From positions 1 to 26,947 of the forward strand of contig JBNGIS010018729.1 in NCBI GenBank assembly GCA_049999725.1: 26,947 bases of DNA. The letters run 5' to 3'. The position numbers and the translations under genes are program-made. Of this stretch, positions 1-11,230 are shown piece by piece (positions within the stretch are counted from its first letter, which is position 1; each line of letters begins with the position of its first letter). The notes under the pieces were generated by a model. The model searched no databases. It was given only the letters and a program-made list of their open reading frames with translations, and was not told the DNA's origin. The DNA is from Haplomitrium mnioides. Lineage: Eukaryota; Marchantiophyta; Haplomitriopsida; Calobryales.

Positions 1-1883
1 TGTCAGAATGCAATGAGATTATGCATGTCAGAATGCAAGAAGATGATGCCTATAAAATGTTTGCTACTTAGTATACAAAAATGACTCATGATGAAAAAAT
101 AGATGATGCATATGAGAATGAAATGAGATGATGCCTATCAAATGCTTGATGCTTAGTATACAAAAATGACTCAAGATGGAAAAATAGATGATGCATGTCA
201 GAATACAAGAGATGATGTCCATCAAATGCTTGCTCCTTAGTCTACAAACTTGACCCATGATGAAAAAGTAGATGATGCATGTCATAGTGAAAGTAGATGA
301 TGCATGTCATAGTGCAAGTAGATGATGTCTATCAAAAGCTTGCTCATTAGTACACAAAAATAACTCAAGATGGGAAAGATGGATGATCCATGTGAGAATG
401 CAAGGAGATGATACCGGTCATGTGGTTGTTGCTTATTATACAAAAATGACTCATGATGGAAAAATAGATGAGGCATGTCAAAATGCAAGGAGATGAAGCC
501 TCTCAAATGCTTATTGCTTAGTATAGAAAAATGACTAATGATGGAAAAATAGACGATGCATGCCACAATGTAAGGAGATGATGCATGTCAAATACGTATT
601 GCATAGTATACAAAAATTACTCATGATGGAAAAAATAGATGATGCATGTTTGAATGCAAGAAAATGATGTTTATCAAATGCTTGCTACTTAGTATACAAA
701 AATGACTCATGAAGGAAAAATAGATGATGCATGTGAGAATACAAGAAGATGATGCCTGTCATATGCTTGTTTCCTATTATATAAAAATGACTCATGATAG
801 AAAAATTGATGATGCATGTCAGAATACAAGTAGATGATGCCCTTCAAATGCTTTTTGCTTAGTATACAAAATGACTAATGATGGAAAAATAGACAATGCA
901 TGTCAGAATGCAAGAAGATGATGCATGTCAAATGCTTGTTGTGTAGTATAGAAAACGACTCGTGATGGAAAAAAAGATAACACATGCTATAATGCAAGGA
1001 GATAATGCTTATCAAATGCTTGTATCTTAGTATTCAAAAAATGACTTGTGATGGAAAGATAGATGGTCTATGTCAGAATGCAAGGATATATGATGTGTGT
1101 CAAACACTTGTTGCTTAGTATACAAAAATGACTCAAGATGGAAAAATAGATGATCTATGTGAGAATGCAAGGAGATGATGCTTGGAATATGCTTGTTGCT
1201 TACTATGCAAAAATGACTTTTAATGGTAAAAAAGATGATGCATGTGGTAATGCAAGGAGATGATGCCTGTCAAATACTTGTTGCTTAGTAAAAGAAATTA
1301 ACTCATGATGGAAAAATAGACGATGCATGTCAGAATGCAAGGAGATGATGCATGAAAAATGCTTGTTGCTTAGTATACAAAAATAACTCATGATAGAAAA
1401 AAAGATGATCCATGTCAAAATGCAAGGAGATGATGCATGTCAAATGCTTTCCCCATAGTATACAAAAAAGACTCATGATGAAAAAATAGATGATGGATGT
1501 GGGAATGCAAGGGCAAGATGTTTGTCAAATACTTGATGCTTAGTATACAAAAATAACTCATGATGGGAAAAATAAAAGATGCATGTCAGAATGCAAGGAG
1601 ATGATGCCTATCAAATGCTTGCCGATTGGTAATAAAAAATGACTCATGATGGAAAAATAGATGATGCATGTCAGAATACAAGAAGATGATTTGTGTCAAA
1701 TGCTTGCTGCTTAGTATAGAAACAGTACTCATGTTGGAAAAATAGATGATGCAAGGAGATGATGTTTGTCAAATGCTTGCTTCTTAGAATACGAAAATAA
1801 CTTATGATGAAAAAAGAGATGATGCATGTGAGAATGCAAAGGAGATGATGCCTCTCAAATGCTTGCTACTTAGTCAATAAAAA

Positions 1884-3316
1884 TTAGTCATGATGGAGAT
1901 ATACATGATGAATATCAAAATGCAAGAAGATGATGCCTCTCAAATGTTTGCTGCTTAGTATACAAAAATGACTCATGATGGAAAAAGAAATGATGCATGT
2001 CAAAGTGCAAGGAGATGATGCATGTCTTATGCTTGCTAATTAGTATACAAAAATGACTTATGATGGAAAAATAGATGATGCATGTTAGATTGGAGGGAGA
2101 TGTGCTTGTCAAACGCTTGCCGCTTAGTATATTAAAATGACTCATGATGGGAGAATGCAAGGAGATGATGCCTATCAAATACTCACTTCTTCATATACAA
2201 AAATCACTCTTGTTGAAAACACACATGATGGAGGTGACAATGGAAGGAGGTGATGCATGTCAAATGCTTGTTGCTTACTATACAAAAATGACTCGTCATG
2301 GAAAAATAGATGATGCATGTCACAATGAAAGGAGATGATGTATGTCAAATGCTTGCTACCTAATATACAAAAATGACTTATGATGGAAAAGTAGATGATC
2401 CACGCCAATATGCAAGAAGATGATGCATGTCAAATGCTTGCGCTATAGTACACAAAAATGTCTCATGATGGGAAAATAGATTATAGATGTCGGAATGCAA
2501 GGACATGATGCCTGTCAAATGCTTCATACTTAGTAAACAAATATGACTCATGATGGAAAAATAGATGATGTATGTAAGAATGCAAGGAGATGATGCCTCT
2601 CAAATACTTGTTGTTTAGTATACAAAAATTAGTCATGATGGAAAAATAGATGATGAATGTAAGAATGCGTAAAGATCATGCCTCTCAAATGCTTGCAACT
2701 GAGCATACAAAAATGACTCATGATGGAAAAAGAAATGATGCATGTCGAAATGCAAGGAGATGATGCATGTCAAATGCTTTCACATTAGTATACATAAATG
2801 ACTTGCAATGGAAAATCAAATGATGCATGTCAAATTGCACGGAGATGATGCCTGTCAAAAGCTTAAGGCTTACTATATAAAAATGACTAATGATGGGAGA
2901 ATGCAAGGAGATGATGCCTATCAAATGCTTGTTCCTTGCTATACAAAAATCACTCATGTTGAAAAAATGAATGATGGGGGTGACAATGCAAGGAGATGAT
3001 GCCTATCAAATGCTTGTTGCTTAGTATACAACAATGATTAATGATGGAAAAATAGATAGTGCATGTGAAAATGCAAGGAGTTGATGCCTGTTAAATGCTT
3101 GCTACTTAGCATACAAAAATGACTCACGATGGCAAAATAGATGATAGATGTCAAAATGCAAGAAGATGATGTTTGTCAAATGCTTGGTGCTTAGTATACA
3201 AAAAATGACTCATGATGGAAAAATAAATGATGCATGTGAGAATGCAAAGATCTGATGCATGTCAAATGCTTGTTTGACTAGTATATAAAAATGACTCATG
3301 ATGGAAAAAATAGATG
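1884..3316. repeat. ~745-bp higher-order repeat inside the satellite
   Basis: Variant monomers recur in the same order about 745 bp apart. The variant AAATTAGTCATGATGG has its TTAG at 1884 and 2629, GAAAAAGAAATG is at 1981 and 2726, and the short-monomer junction GGGAG is at 2149 and 2895. That is nine monomers, one of them about 22 bp short. A third, truncated copy with the same order and internal spacing (TTAG 21987, GAAAAAAGGAATG 22083, GGGAG 22252) lies right of the outer element. The outer limits given here are approximate. Confidence 0.7.
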
Positions 3317-6166
3317 ATGCATGTTAAATGCAAGGATATAATGCATGTCAAATGCTTGCTGCTTGGAATAAAAAAATTACTCATGATGGAAAAATAGGTG
3401 ATGCATGTGAGAGTGCAAGGTGATGATGCTTCTCAAATGCTTGCTGCCTAGTTAACAGAAATGACTCATTAAAGAAAAATAGATGATGCATGTGAGAATG
3501 CAAGGAGATTATGCTTGTCACATTCTTGATTTGTCGTATATATCAATAACTCGTGATGGATAAAACAAATGATGCATGTCAAAATGCAAAGTGATGATGG
3601 TTTTAAAATGCTTGCTTCTTAGTATACAAAGATGACTCATGATACAAACATAAATGATTCATGTTAGAATGTTAGTAGATGATGCCTATCAAATGCTTGG
3701 TGCTTAGTATGCAAAAAATAACTCATGATGGGAGAATACAAGCAGATGATGCCTATCAAATGCTTGTTGCTTGGTATACAAAAATCATTCATATTGAAAA
3801 AATATATGGTAGAGGTGACAATGGAAAAAGATGATGCATGTCAAATGCTTGGTGCTTAGTTTACAAATTTGACTTATGATGGACAAATAGATGATGCATG
3901 CAAGGATGCAAGGAGATGATGTCTGTGAAATGCTTTCCGATTAGCATACAAAAATGACTCACGATGGAAAAAAAGATGATACATATCAGATTGTAAGGAG
4001 ATAATGCCTATCAAATGCCTGGTGTTTAGTATACAAAACTAACTCATGATGGGAGAATGCAAGGAGATAATGCCTATCAAATGCTTGCTTTGTGGCATAC
4101 ATAGTCACTCATGTTGATAAAATAGATGATAGACGTTGCAATGCAAGGAGATGATGCATGGCAAATGCTTATTGCTTAGTATGCAAAAATGACTCATGAT
4201 GGAAAAGTAGATGATGCATGTTAGAATGCAAAGAGATTATGCCTATCAAATGCTTGCTGCTCAGTATACAAAAATAACTCATGATGGAAAAATTGATGAT
4301 GGATATCAGAATGCAAGGAGATGATGTATGTCAAATGCTTGGCTCTTAGTAAACAAAAATGACTCACGATGGCAAAATAGATGATGGATGTCGCAATGCA
4401 AGGACATGATGTGTGTCAAATGCTTGGCTCTAAATATAAAAAAATAACTCATGATGGAAAAAATATGATGCATGTCAGAATGCAAGAAGATGATGTTTGT
4501 CAAATGCTTGTTGCTTGGTACACAAAAATGACTCATGATGGAAAAGTAGATGATGCATGTGAGAATGCAAGGAGTAGATACGTGTCAACTGCTTGGTGCT
4601 TAGTATACAAAAATGACTTATGATGAAAAAATGGATGATGCATGTTAGAATGCAAGAGGATGATGCTTGTCAAATTCTTGCTGCTTAGTTTAAAAAAATA
4701 AATTATGATGGGAAAATAAATAATGCATGTAAGAATGCAAGATGATGATCCTTGTCAAATGCTTCCTACCTAGTATAGAAAAATAACTCATGATGGAGAA
4801 AATAGATGATGCATTTCAAAATACAAGGAGATAATGCTTGTGAAATGCTTGCTGCTTAGTTTATAAAAATGACTCATAATAAAAAAATAAATGATGCATG
4901 TCAGAATGTAAGGAGATGATGCTTCTCAAATGCTTCCTATTTAGTTTACAAAAATGACTCATGATAGAAAAATAGATGATGCATGTGAGAATGAAAGGAC
5001 ATGATACTGGTCAAATGCTTGTTGCCTAGTATACAAAAACGAGTAATGATGGTGAAATAGATGATGTATGTGAGAATGTAGAAAAATGATGCTTGTCAAA
5101 TGCTTGCTACATAGTGTACAAAAATTACTCATTTTACAAATTTAGACGATGTATGTCAAAATGGAAGAAGATGATGCATGTTAAATGCTTGCTACTTAGC
5201 ATACAAAAATAAGTCATCATGGAAAAATAGTTGATGTATTTGAGAATATAGCAAGATGATGCTTGTCAAATGCTTGCTTTTTAGCATACAAAAATGATGC
5301 ATGATGAAAAAAAAATGATGTATACAAGAATGCAAAGAGATGATGCATGTCAATTACTTGTTGCACAGTATAAAGAAATGACTTATGATAGAGAAAGAGA
5401 TGATGTATGCCAGAATGCAAGCAGATGATGCCTATCAAATGCTTGCTGCTTAGTATATAAAAATAACTTAGGATGGAAAAATAGATGATGCATGTGAGAA
5501 TGCAAGGAGATGATGCTTGTCAAATGCTTGCATTTTAGTATACAAAAATGAGTCATGATGAAAAAAAAATGATGCATGTCAGAATGCAAAGAGATGATGC
5601 GTGTAAAATGCTTGCTGATTAGCATACAAAAATGACTTACCATGGAAAAATGGTTGATGCACGTCAATATGCAAGGCGATGATGCATGTCAAATATTGTT
5701 CCTATTGTATACAAAAAATAACTCACGATAGGAAAATCGATGATGGATGTTGGAATGCAAGGACATGATGTCTGTCAAATACTTGGTACTTAGTATACAA
5801 AAATGACTCATGATGGAAAAATAGATGATGCATGTCGGAATGCATGGAGATGATGCCTATCAAATCCTTATTGCTTAGTATGCAAAAATGACTCATGATG
5901 AAAGAATAGATGATGCATGTAAGAATGCAAGTAGATGATGCCTATCAAATGCTTGGTGCCAAGTATACAAAATTGACTCACGATGGAAAAAAAGATGATG
6001 CATATTAGAATGCAAGAAGATGATGCGTGTCAAATGCTTGCTGCTTTGTATACAAAAATGATTCATGATGGAAAGAAAAAATGATGCATGTGAGAATTGA
6101 AGGAGATGTTGCTTGTGAATAGCTTGCTGCTAAGTGTAGAAAAATAACTCATGATGAAAAAAATAG

Positions 6167-6171
6167 ATGAT
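6167..6171. repeat. Target site duplication, left copy (outer element)
   Basis: ATGAT directly precedes the TGTTATAG start of the left LTR. It is identical to 21922-21926 and belongs to the satellite monomer (AAATAGATGAT). Removing the element and one copy restores a continuous monomer, AAATAGATGAT followed by GTATTTGGGAATGCAAGG. Confidence 0.93.
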
Positions 6172-6428
6172 TGTTATAGAAGAAGATTCAAGCAATCATA
6201 CAATCATGAACAACAAGATATGTGCTTGTAAGACTTCTCTCCTCTTCTCTCTTCTCTTCTTATCTCATATATCAATCTCTCAATATATTAATTATCATAG
6301 TATCCAAATGTACACTTGTTTATCTAGACTAGGATTAAGATTTATCATAATTCGAATTATATATGCTAATTCTAGGTTAAGGTTTAATTGTAGATTAGAC
6401 TATTTATCTTACTATGTATAGTGTAGCA
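6172..6428 (-). repeat. Outer element 3' LTR (left end on + strand)
   Basis: A 257-bp LTR running TGTTATAGAAG...GTGTAGCA. It pairs with 21671-21921, with an approximately 12-bp indel near 6192 and roughly 25 further mismatches counted by eye. It contains a pyrimidine-rich stretch (CTTCTCTCCTCTTCTCTC) that also occurs in the other copy and, in similar form, in the LTR at 25270-25540. It is the 3' LTR because the coding strand is minus and the PPT abuts it at 6429. Confidence 0.93.
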
Positions 6429-6439
6429 CTCCCCCTTGG
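6429..6439 (-). other. Polypurine tract of the outer element
   Basis: On the minus strand this reads CCAAGGGGGAG immediately upstream of the LTR start TGCTACAC. It is the expected plus-strand priming site. The inner element has the same CCAAGGGGGAG before its 3' LTR at 14381. Confidence 0.88.
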
Positions 6440-6792
6440 TAACATACGTAATGTTATAAACATACGTAAGATAAATATGATGCATATGAGAAAAGATTTC
6501 CAACACTACTACAAATATCCATATGAAGAATAAGGGTGTTGCCTCATTACTCCCCTCTCATACTCATGCTAAGGAAAGAGTACAACCACCATTAAACATG
6601 GATTAATATGCCAAAAAGTGACAGAATATATATAAGAAATAAATTGAGACCTGCATTATTAAAGAGAGTGTCAAAAATATGAGAAATATAGCTATAGCCC
6701 ATATATAGACAAAATATAAGCAAGTTACGTCCCGAAAAATGACATGAGCAGTATATATAAAGAAGATATATCAAAGAGAATGTATAGATATA
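6440..6792 (-). other. Outer element 3' untranslated region, left part
   Basis: This is non-coding sequence between the PPT and the inner insertion; it resumes at 14498-14539. It aligns with 25554-25860 in the third element, sharing for example GTGTTGCCTCATTA, GAAAGAGTACAACCACCATT, TATAGCC and ACATGAGCAGTA. That alignment identifies it as the 3' end of the same family. The conserved hairpin-like block lies at about 6540-6600. No gene is present. Confidence 0.85.
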
Positions 6793-6909
6793 TGTTATAG
6801 GGACCATATATAACCCTATGTAAGTAGCCAAACATTCATTCATTCCAACCATTCTACTCTCGCTCTCGAAAGCTCTCGTGTGTGTTTGTGGGGTGCTTAT
6901 GCGATAACA
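6793..6909 (+). repeat. Inner element 5' LTR
   Basis: A very short 117-bp LTR, TGTTATAGGG...GATAACA. It differs from the 3' copy at 9 positions counted by eye (about 92% identity), without indels. A TATA-like ATATATAAC lies at 6805-6813. Confidence 0.93.
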
Positions 6910-6923
6910 CGTTATTAGCACGA
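6910..6923 (+). other. Primer-binding-site candidate (tRNA-Ile anticodon arm)
   Basis: CGTTATTAGCACGA directly follows the 5' LTR. Its reverse complement TCGTGCTAATAACG is, from my knowledge of plant tRNA-Ile(AAU), positions 27-40 of that tRNA (the 5' anticodon stem strand, the loop and the first bases of the 3' strand). It does not match the 3' end of initiator tRNA-Met, the usual plant copia primer. The outer element has a related site at 21657-21670. Confidence 0.65.
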
Positions 6924-8715
6924 TATGACTCTACATTTTTTTTCTCCATCTCTTGCATGTGCTCTACCTGCACCAACACTTGAGAGAACATCAGCGTACA
7001 CATTTTTCTCCTCTGCGCGAGACCTTTTTTTTTCCTCATGTTCACTTTTTTTTCTCTCGCGGAACGCTCTAGCCGTGGAAGTTTGCAGCGCAAATCACTC
7101 CTGCTCATGGCTTGAGTATTCTATCTCTTTTTTTTCTCTAAAGGACTACTCCTTTCCTTTTTTTTTCTTCACGCCTTGCCGTACGGGCTAGGGCTCCTCT
7201 TCCTCTTGCTTGCAGCTCGCCTTTCTTCTGCTTGCAGCTCGCTTTTCTCTTGCTCACGACTCGTTTTTTCTCTTGCTTGCGACTCGTCTACCTCCTGCTT
7301 GCTGCTTGTCTACCTCCTGCTTGCGGCTTGTCTCTCTTGCTGCCTGCGACACTCATCTCCTGCTCGCCGACGCTCGTATATTTGCTCGACTTTGTTTTTT
7401 TTTTCTTCAATTTATGTAGATTCTGCTTACCCCTAGTGGACGACAATCGGTGACTCTTAATGTTCTCTTTGTCTCTCACCTGGAGGACTACATTTTTGTT
7501 TATCTAGTCAACCACTCATTTGGGTGACATCCTGTGACCGCTTGACTGGAGAATTTACCTCCTAGTTTGGTTTACACTTGGTGACCTTACTCTTGTCCAC
7601 GGTTTCACCATTCATCCCTTCTTTTTCTTTCCTCATTTGTTGTTTTTTCTCTAATCAACAATACGTGAGCAACTTGGCTCATATTTTGTTGACTCGCCGA
7701 CCTTGTGCATGCTCAAAGCTAATTTGCATTGCTAACTTCTATGCTTACGACCCAAGACTGTATCTCTTCACAATTTCTTCGTGACATCAGAGATTCTTGG
7801 ACCTCTTTCACCTTACCTTCCTAGAATTGATCTCACATTCTGTTATAAGCTTGCTTCGTTTCTGAACAAGTCCTTTCCCTACCGGCGAGGGGATTAGCAT
7901 TCAAGCAAGGGAACAATGAGACACATGCTGCACAAACCTGTGCACAAGTTCGACCTACCTGTTTATGCAGCATTGAAGACTCAGGAGACTACATAGAGAC
8001 TACATCAACACTCAACAAAAGAGCGACATTGCATCTTGCCACTTCAAGCTCTTTCACTTTGTTCTTCATCACTTACTGGTTCAACTTTCTCAACCCATTC
8101 TATTGATTATATTCTATTCTTTCTCTTTGCTATCTAAATGATCTCATTTCCCATGAGGGATACAATTGTTGATTCTGGATCACTTCCCGTTACAAGAGAA
8201 TCATACTAAACTGAGCACTGACTCTACCACCTTTTGAGATCAACCTCTATCTGGCCATACTTGCAACGACTCTATTTTATTTACAACTCTAGATTTGCAG
8301 AAAGGCACTACAACGATAGGAGGCTAGGTCCGGTTTAACTCAAAGCAGACCAACATGGCAAATCTGGAGGATACGATATCAGCACACCAGAAGACATAGA
8401 CAAAACAATTCCAGGGCAGTCTCTTCATTCATTAGCAACATTTCATTATTCATTTCAGTTCTCGGTGATTCATACCGACCGATTCAAAGCTAGTGTAGCT
8501 ATTTCCTGTTTTCATTTCAATTATTTGATTTTTCCACTTAAGGCAGAAAACATAAATAGGTACCAGGGTCCTAGTTCAACCAAACTTTGGTCCATCACAC
8601 ATCTATACATAGTACGGAACATCGCAGCCCTGACATAGCAACTGCATTTGCCAGAACTCCTGGTTTATCTACCTCCTTCACATGAACTCCCAGCAAAACA
8701 AAGAACAGGCCAAAC
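6924..8715 (+). other. Inner element 5' leader, non-coding
   Basis: This is 1.8 kb between the PBS and the gag ATG. The first 500 bp are strongly pyrimidine-rich with T runs and include a 22-bp tandem repeat; the rest is unremarkable AT-rich sequence. The short open frames here come from the low-complexity stretch and resemble no known protein. I see no gene. Confidence 0.75.
7194..7371 (+). repeat. 22-23-bp degenerate tandem repeat in the leader
   Basis: About eight units of the type CTCGTCTACCTCCTGCTTGC start at 7194, 7216, 7238, 7260, 7283, 7305, 7327 and 7350. Period 22 is not a multiple of three, which explains overlapping open frames in all three forward frames. Confidence 0.75.
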
Positions 8716-9738
8716 ATGACATCTGTTGAATCTCTGAAATTTCAAGCTCTACAACCGGACAACTCCAATTATTGTTCTTGGTCACTTGATGTCACGACAT
8801 ACCTGACATCCAAAGCTATCCGTGAAGTCATCAACTCAGATGACAACGTCACCCCGTGTGACACAGCCAGAGCGCTAATTCTACTCAGACACCATATGGT
8901 AGAACCCCTCAAGCTTTAGTACCTCAACTTTCACAGTCCCCATCTACTATGGGAAGAACTCAAACTCAGATTCGACCATCTGACGACGATATCCCTCCCA
9001 GCAGCGAGATACGATTGGATCAACCCACGAGTCCAGGACCATACGTCCATTACAAATTACAACATCAAATTATTTTGCATGGTCTCACAGCTAGCAATCT
9101 GCGGCCACCTCGTGATAGACGAAGAATAGATAGAGAAAACTCTATCTACATTCCTTGTGAGGAATCTCATTTTAACATCTCAATATCGCAACATGCGATT
9201 CACTCGGTACTTCGAACTCATAGCATACATGCTACTTGCTGAAAATCACCAACTACTACTCGTAGAAAATGCAAAGAAGCGACCCCCAAGGTCAGCCGCA
9301 CCTCATCTGAACCCAGAATCACATTTTACAAGCACCAGCCTTTACTCTCGCTCTAGGAACAAACAATTTTCTAGAGGCAGAGGAAGAAGTAACCTTAAAT
9401 TCAGGGGGAGCATAAGCCGGCCTACCAGCAGTTGACCTCCCAATGCAAACCATAGGGATAGAAATCCCAACCGTCGTATTTCAATGACACCAAAATATGT
9501 GCCCCAACGTACATGGCACAACAGAGGTGGCAAGCAATCATATAGAGGCCAACGGAATAAATCTGGCCCGTGCCAACAACAAACTATATGCAATAGGTGT
9601 GGCACACGTGGCCACACCCAACACACATGTAGAGTGTCAGCGCACCTAGCGCGCCTATACCAACAAAGCACCAAACCTCACACTCATAAGGTACAAGGCA
9701 ACTTACTCGAAATGACAGACAATGATGAATATCCATAA
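8716..9738 (+). pseudogene. gag of the inner element (copia-type Gag), broken by stops
   Basis: This encodes the capsid-like Gag of a Ty1-copia element. The start ATG at 8716 opens MTSVESLKFQALQPDNSNYC, followed by a Trp-Ser-Leu-Asp stretch typical of plant copia Gag. One frame runs through the whole region, interrupted by TAG at 8917-8919, TAG at 9127-9129, TGA at 9433-9435 and TAA at 9736-9738. Other recognisable parts are LPAARYDW around 9005, the helix FELIAYMLLAENHQ around 9208 and an Arg/Gly-rich basic stretch around 9355-9420. A zinc knuckle CNRCGTRGHTQHTC (CX2CX4HX4C) lies at about 9592-9633. No frameshift is needed, so decay here is by point mutation. It aligns part for part with the outer gag at 18230-19144. 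Confidence 0.9.
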
Positions 9739-10065
9739 TACAATGTGCATCCTGAAAATCTTATGACTCAATCAGCACTGTCTAACCAGAAATATGGATC
9801 TGAGATAACATGCATTGTAGACAGCGGTTCCTCGCATACTATCTTGCAAGATCGCAAATATTTCTCATCCATCATCCCTTCTTCCAGGCCAATGACTACT
9901 ATTACAGGCCATAATCAAATTGAAGAAATATATGGTCTAGTGACCATCATTTTTCCAAATGGAACAAGATTGGACATCAAATCAGCAATTTATGCACTTG
10001 CAGCAACCAAAAACCTCATCAGTTTCCAAGATATCAGACAAAACGGTTTTCACATTCAAACATGA
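9739..10065 (+). pseudogene. Aspartic protease domain of the inner pol
   Basis: This is in the same frame as gag, as expected for a single copia Gag-Pol reading frame. The catalytic motif is kept: IVDSGSSHTIL contains the D-S-G triad of retroviral-type aspartic proteases. It is followed by TITGHNQIEEIYG and by ALAATKNLISFQDIRQNGFH, the conserved C-terminal part of the domain in this lineage. It ends at TGA 10063-10065; the same frame then continues to another TGA near 10126 and into the pre-integrase domain. It would cleave the Gag-Pol polyprotein in the particle. The active site looks intact but the surrounding frame is not. Confidence 0.88.
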
Positions 10066-11230
10066 TCATTTCAGGACAAAGAAGTCCTCCACATCCTGAC
10101 TCAAATCGTAATAGGCTTTGACATATGAGAATCTTTCCCTCTATCACCACCAGGATTATACACCACAAAAATATTCTCATATCATGCCTCTATCAAAATG
10201 GTATCTATAGCCACTACATGGCACAATCGCCTTGGACATCCAGGCCATGACATGTTCTACTGCATTAAGAAGGATAACAAAGACATACCAGAAAATGTGC
10301 ATCCACTTCCATTGCAAACTCCATGCTTAGCATGCGTACAAGGAAAATTGAAAATTGCACCTTCTCATGACAAGACAACAATCTCGATCTCCAATTTCTC
10401 GAGCGGATCCATGCTGATGTTTGTAGGCCCATTAACCCACCCTCGGGACCATTCAGATACTTTCTTATCACCATCAATGCATCATCCAAATGGTCAGAAG
10501 TATCCCTTCTTATAGCCAAAAACATGGTCTTCCCGAAACTGTTGTCCTAAATTTTGAAACTCTCAACACAATTCCCTAATTACCCAATCAGAAACCTGAG
10601 AGTGGACAACGCTGGAGAATTCTCTTCACATACCTTTGATGACTTTTGCACATTTGCCAGTATAGACATACAATACTCAGTACCACATGTACATTCCCAA
10701 AACAGCATCACAGAATTGACTATTAAGAGAATCTAGCTCATAGCAAGACCATTACTTCTAAACTCAAATCTCCCCACCACTGCTTGGAGAGATGTGGTCA
10801 TGTATGCAACAACTCTATTGCATTATAGACCATCTGCATTAAACAAGAATTCCCCGCACCAACTTATAGCAAGAATTCCAGCAGATTTATCACATCTATG
10901 CACATTTGGCTGCATGACCCTCATCCCAATTTTAGGACCACATCAAACAAAAATGGGACCATAACGCCGAAAAGGTATATACATTGGTTTTGAGTCCCCT
11001 TCTATCATCTGATACCTTGAACCTTCAACATCTTATGTGTTTAAGTCTCGATTCGTAGACTGTCAATTTTTTTGAAGAATCTTTTCCACATCTAACACAA
11101 GAGTACAATGTTATTCGACCAAAACCTGAGGATAATTTAATATGACACCAACATTTGCCAACTAGATTTCGATCAACGAAATGGACATTCAGATGTTGAA
11201 GTTAGAAGACTCCTCAATTTATAGGAGATA
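10066..11230 (+). pseudogene. Integrase region of the inner pol (GAG-pre-integrase, DDE core, C-terminus)
   Basis: The GAG-pre-integrase zinc-binding segment WHNRLGHPGHDM ... CLACVQGK lies at about 10225-10350 in the gag frame. A frameshift near 10400 moves the core into frame 3. The catalytic residues are Asp in HADVC (10416-10418), Asp in VDNAGEF (10605-10607) and Glu in ITEL (10713-10715); the last two are 36 codons apart, giving the D,D35E spacing. TAA at 10548-10550 and TAG at 10734-10736 interrupt the core. The C-terminal part has GIYIGFESPSI and YLEPSTSYVFKSRFVDC, a signature of this plant copia lineage, with further stops. After about 11076 the frame is lost. The protein inserted the cDNA into host DNA; this copy is dead. 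Confidence 0.88.

Larger units (their letters stand above)
1..6171. repeat. ~85-bp satellite array, left block
   Basis: This is a head-to-tail array of a degenerate monomer of about 85 bp, roughly 70 copies. Each monomer carries the recognisable steps ATGCTTGCTGCTTAGTATAC, then ATGACTCATGATGG, then ATAGATGATGCATGTCAGAA, then TGCAAGGAGATGATGCC. For example, ATGCTTG recurs at 142 and 226. Monomers differ by many substitutions and small indels, and some are short: the junction GATGGGAGAATGCAAGGAG at about 2149, 2895, 3730 and 4051 skips about 22 bp. No coding signal is present. The array continues beyond the left edge and resumes after the outer retrotransposon at 21922. Confidence 0.97.

Noticed and set aside
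1-6160. Many 60-95-codon open frames on both strands of the satellite (recurring HHLLAF, FHHESFLYTKQQAFD, MTCIIYFSI)
   Set aside because: They are translations of the 85-bp monomer. 85 is not a multiple of three, so each frame is visited in turn; the minus strand happens to have few stops until TGA after HHLLAF. There is no conserved start and no protein family.
1-6171. CRISPR-like array
   Set aside because: The whole monomer repeats and there are no unique spacers; the context is a plant satellite.
6167-6440. Reading 6172-6428 as a solo LTR with a separate plus-strand element downstream
   Set aside because: The partner LTR at 21671-21921 with the same ATGAT duplication, the PPT on the minus strand and the minus-strand gag-pol show a full element.
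6592-7191. Open frames across the inner 5' LTR and leader
   Set aside because: They run over the LTR boundary and low-complexity pyrimidine sequence and show no recognisable domain.
7176-7479. Four overlapping Leu/Ser/Cys-rich open frames that look like membrane peptides
   Set aside because: They are produced by the 22-bp repeat read in different frames.
9342-9674. 110-codon minus-strand frame
   Set aside because: It is antisense to gag and its zinc knuckle.
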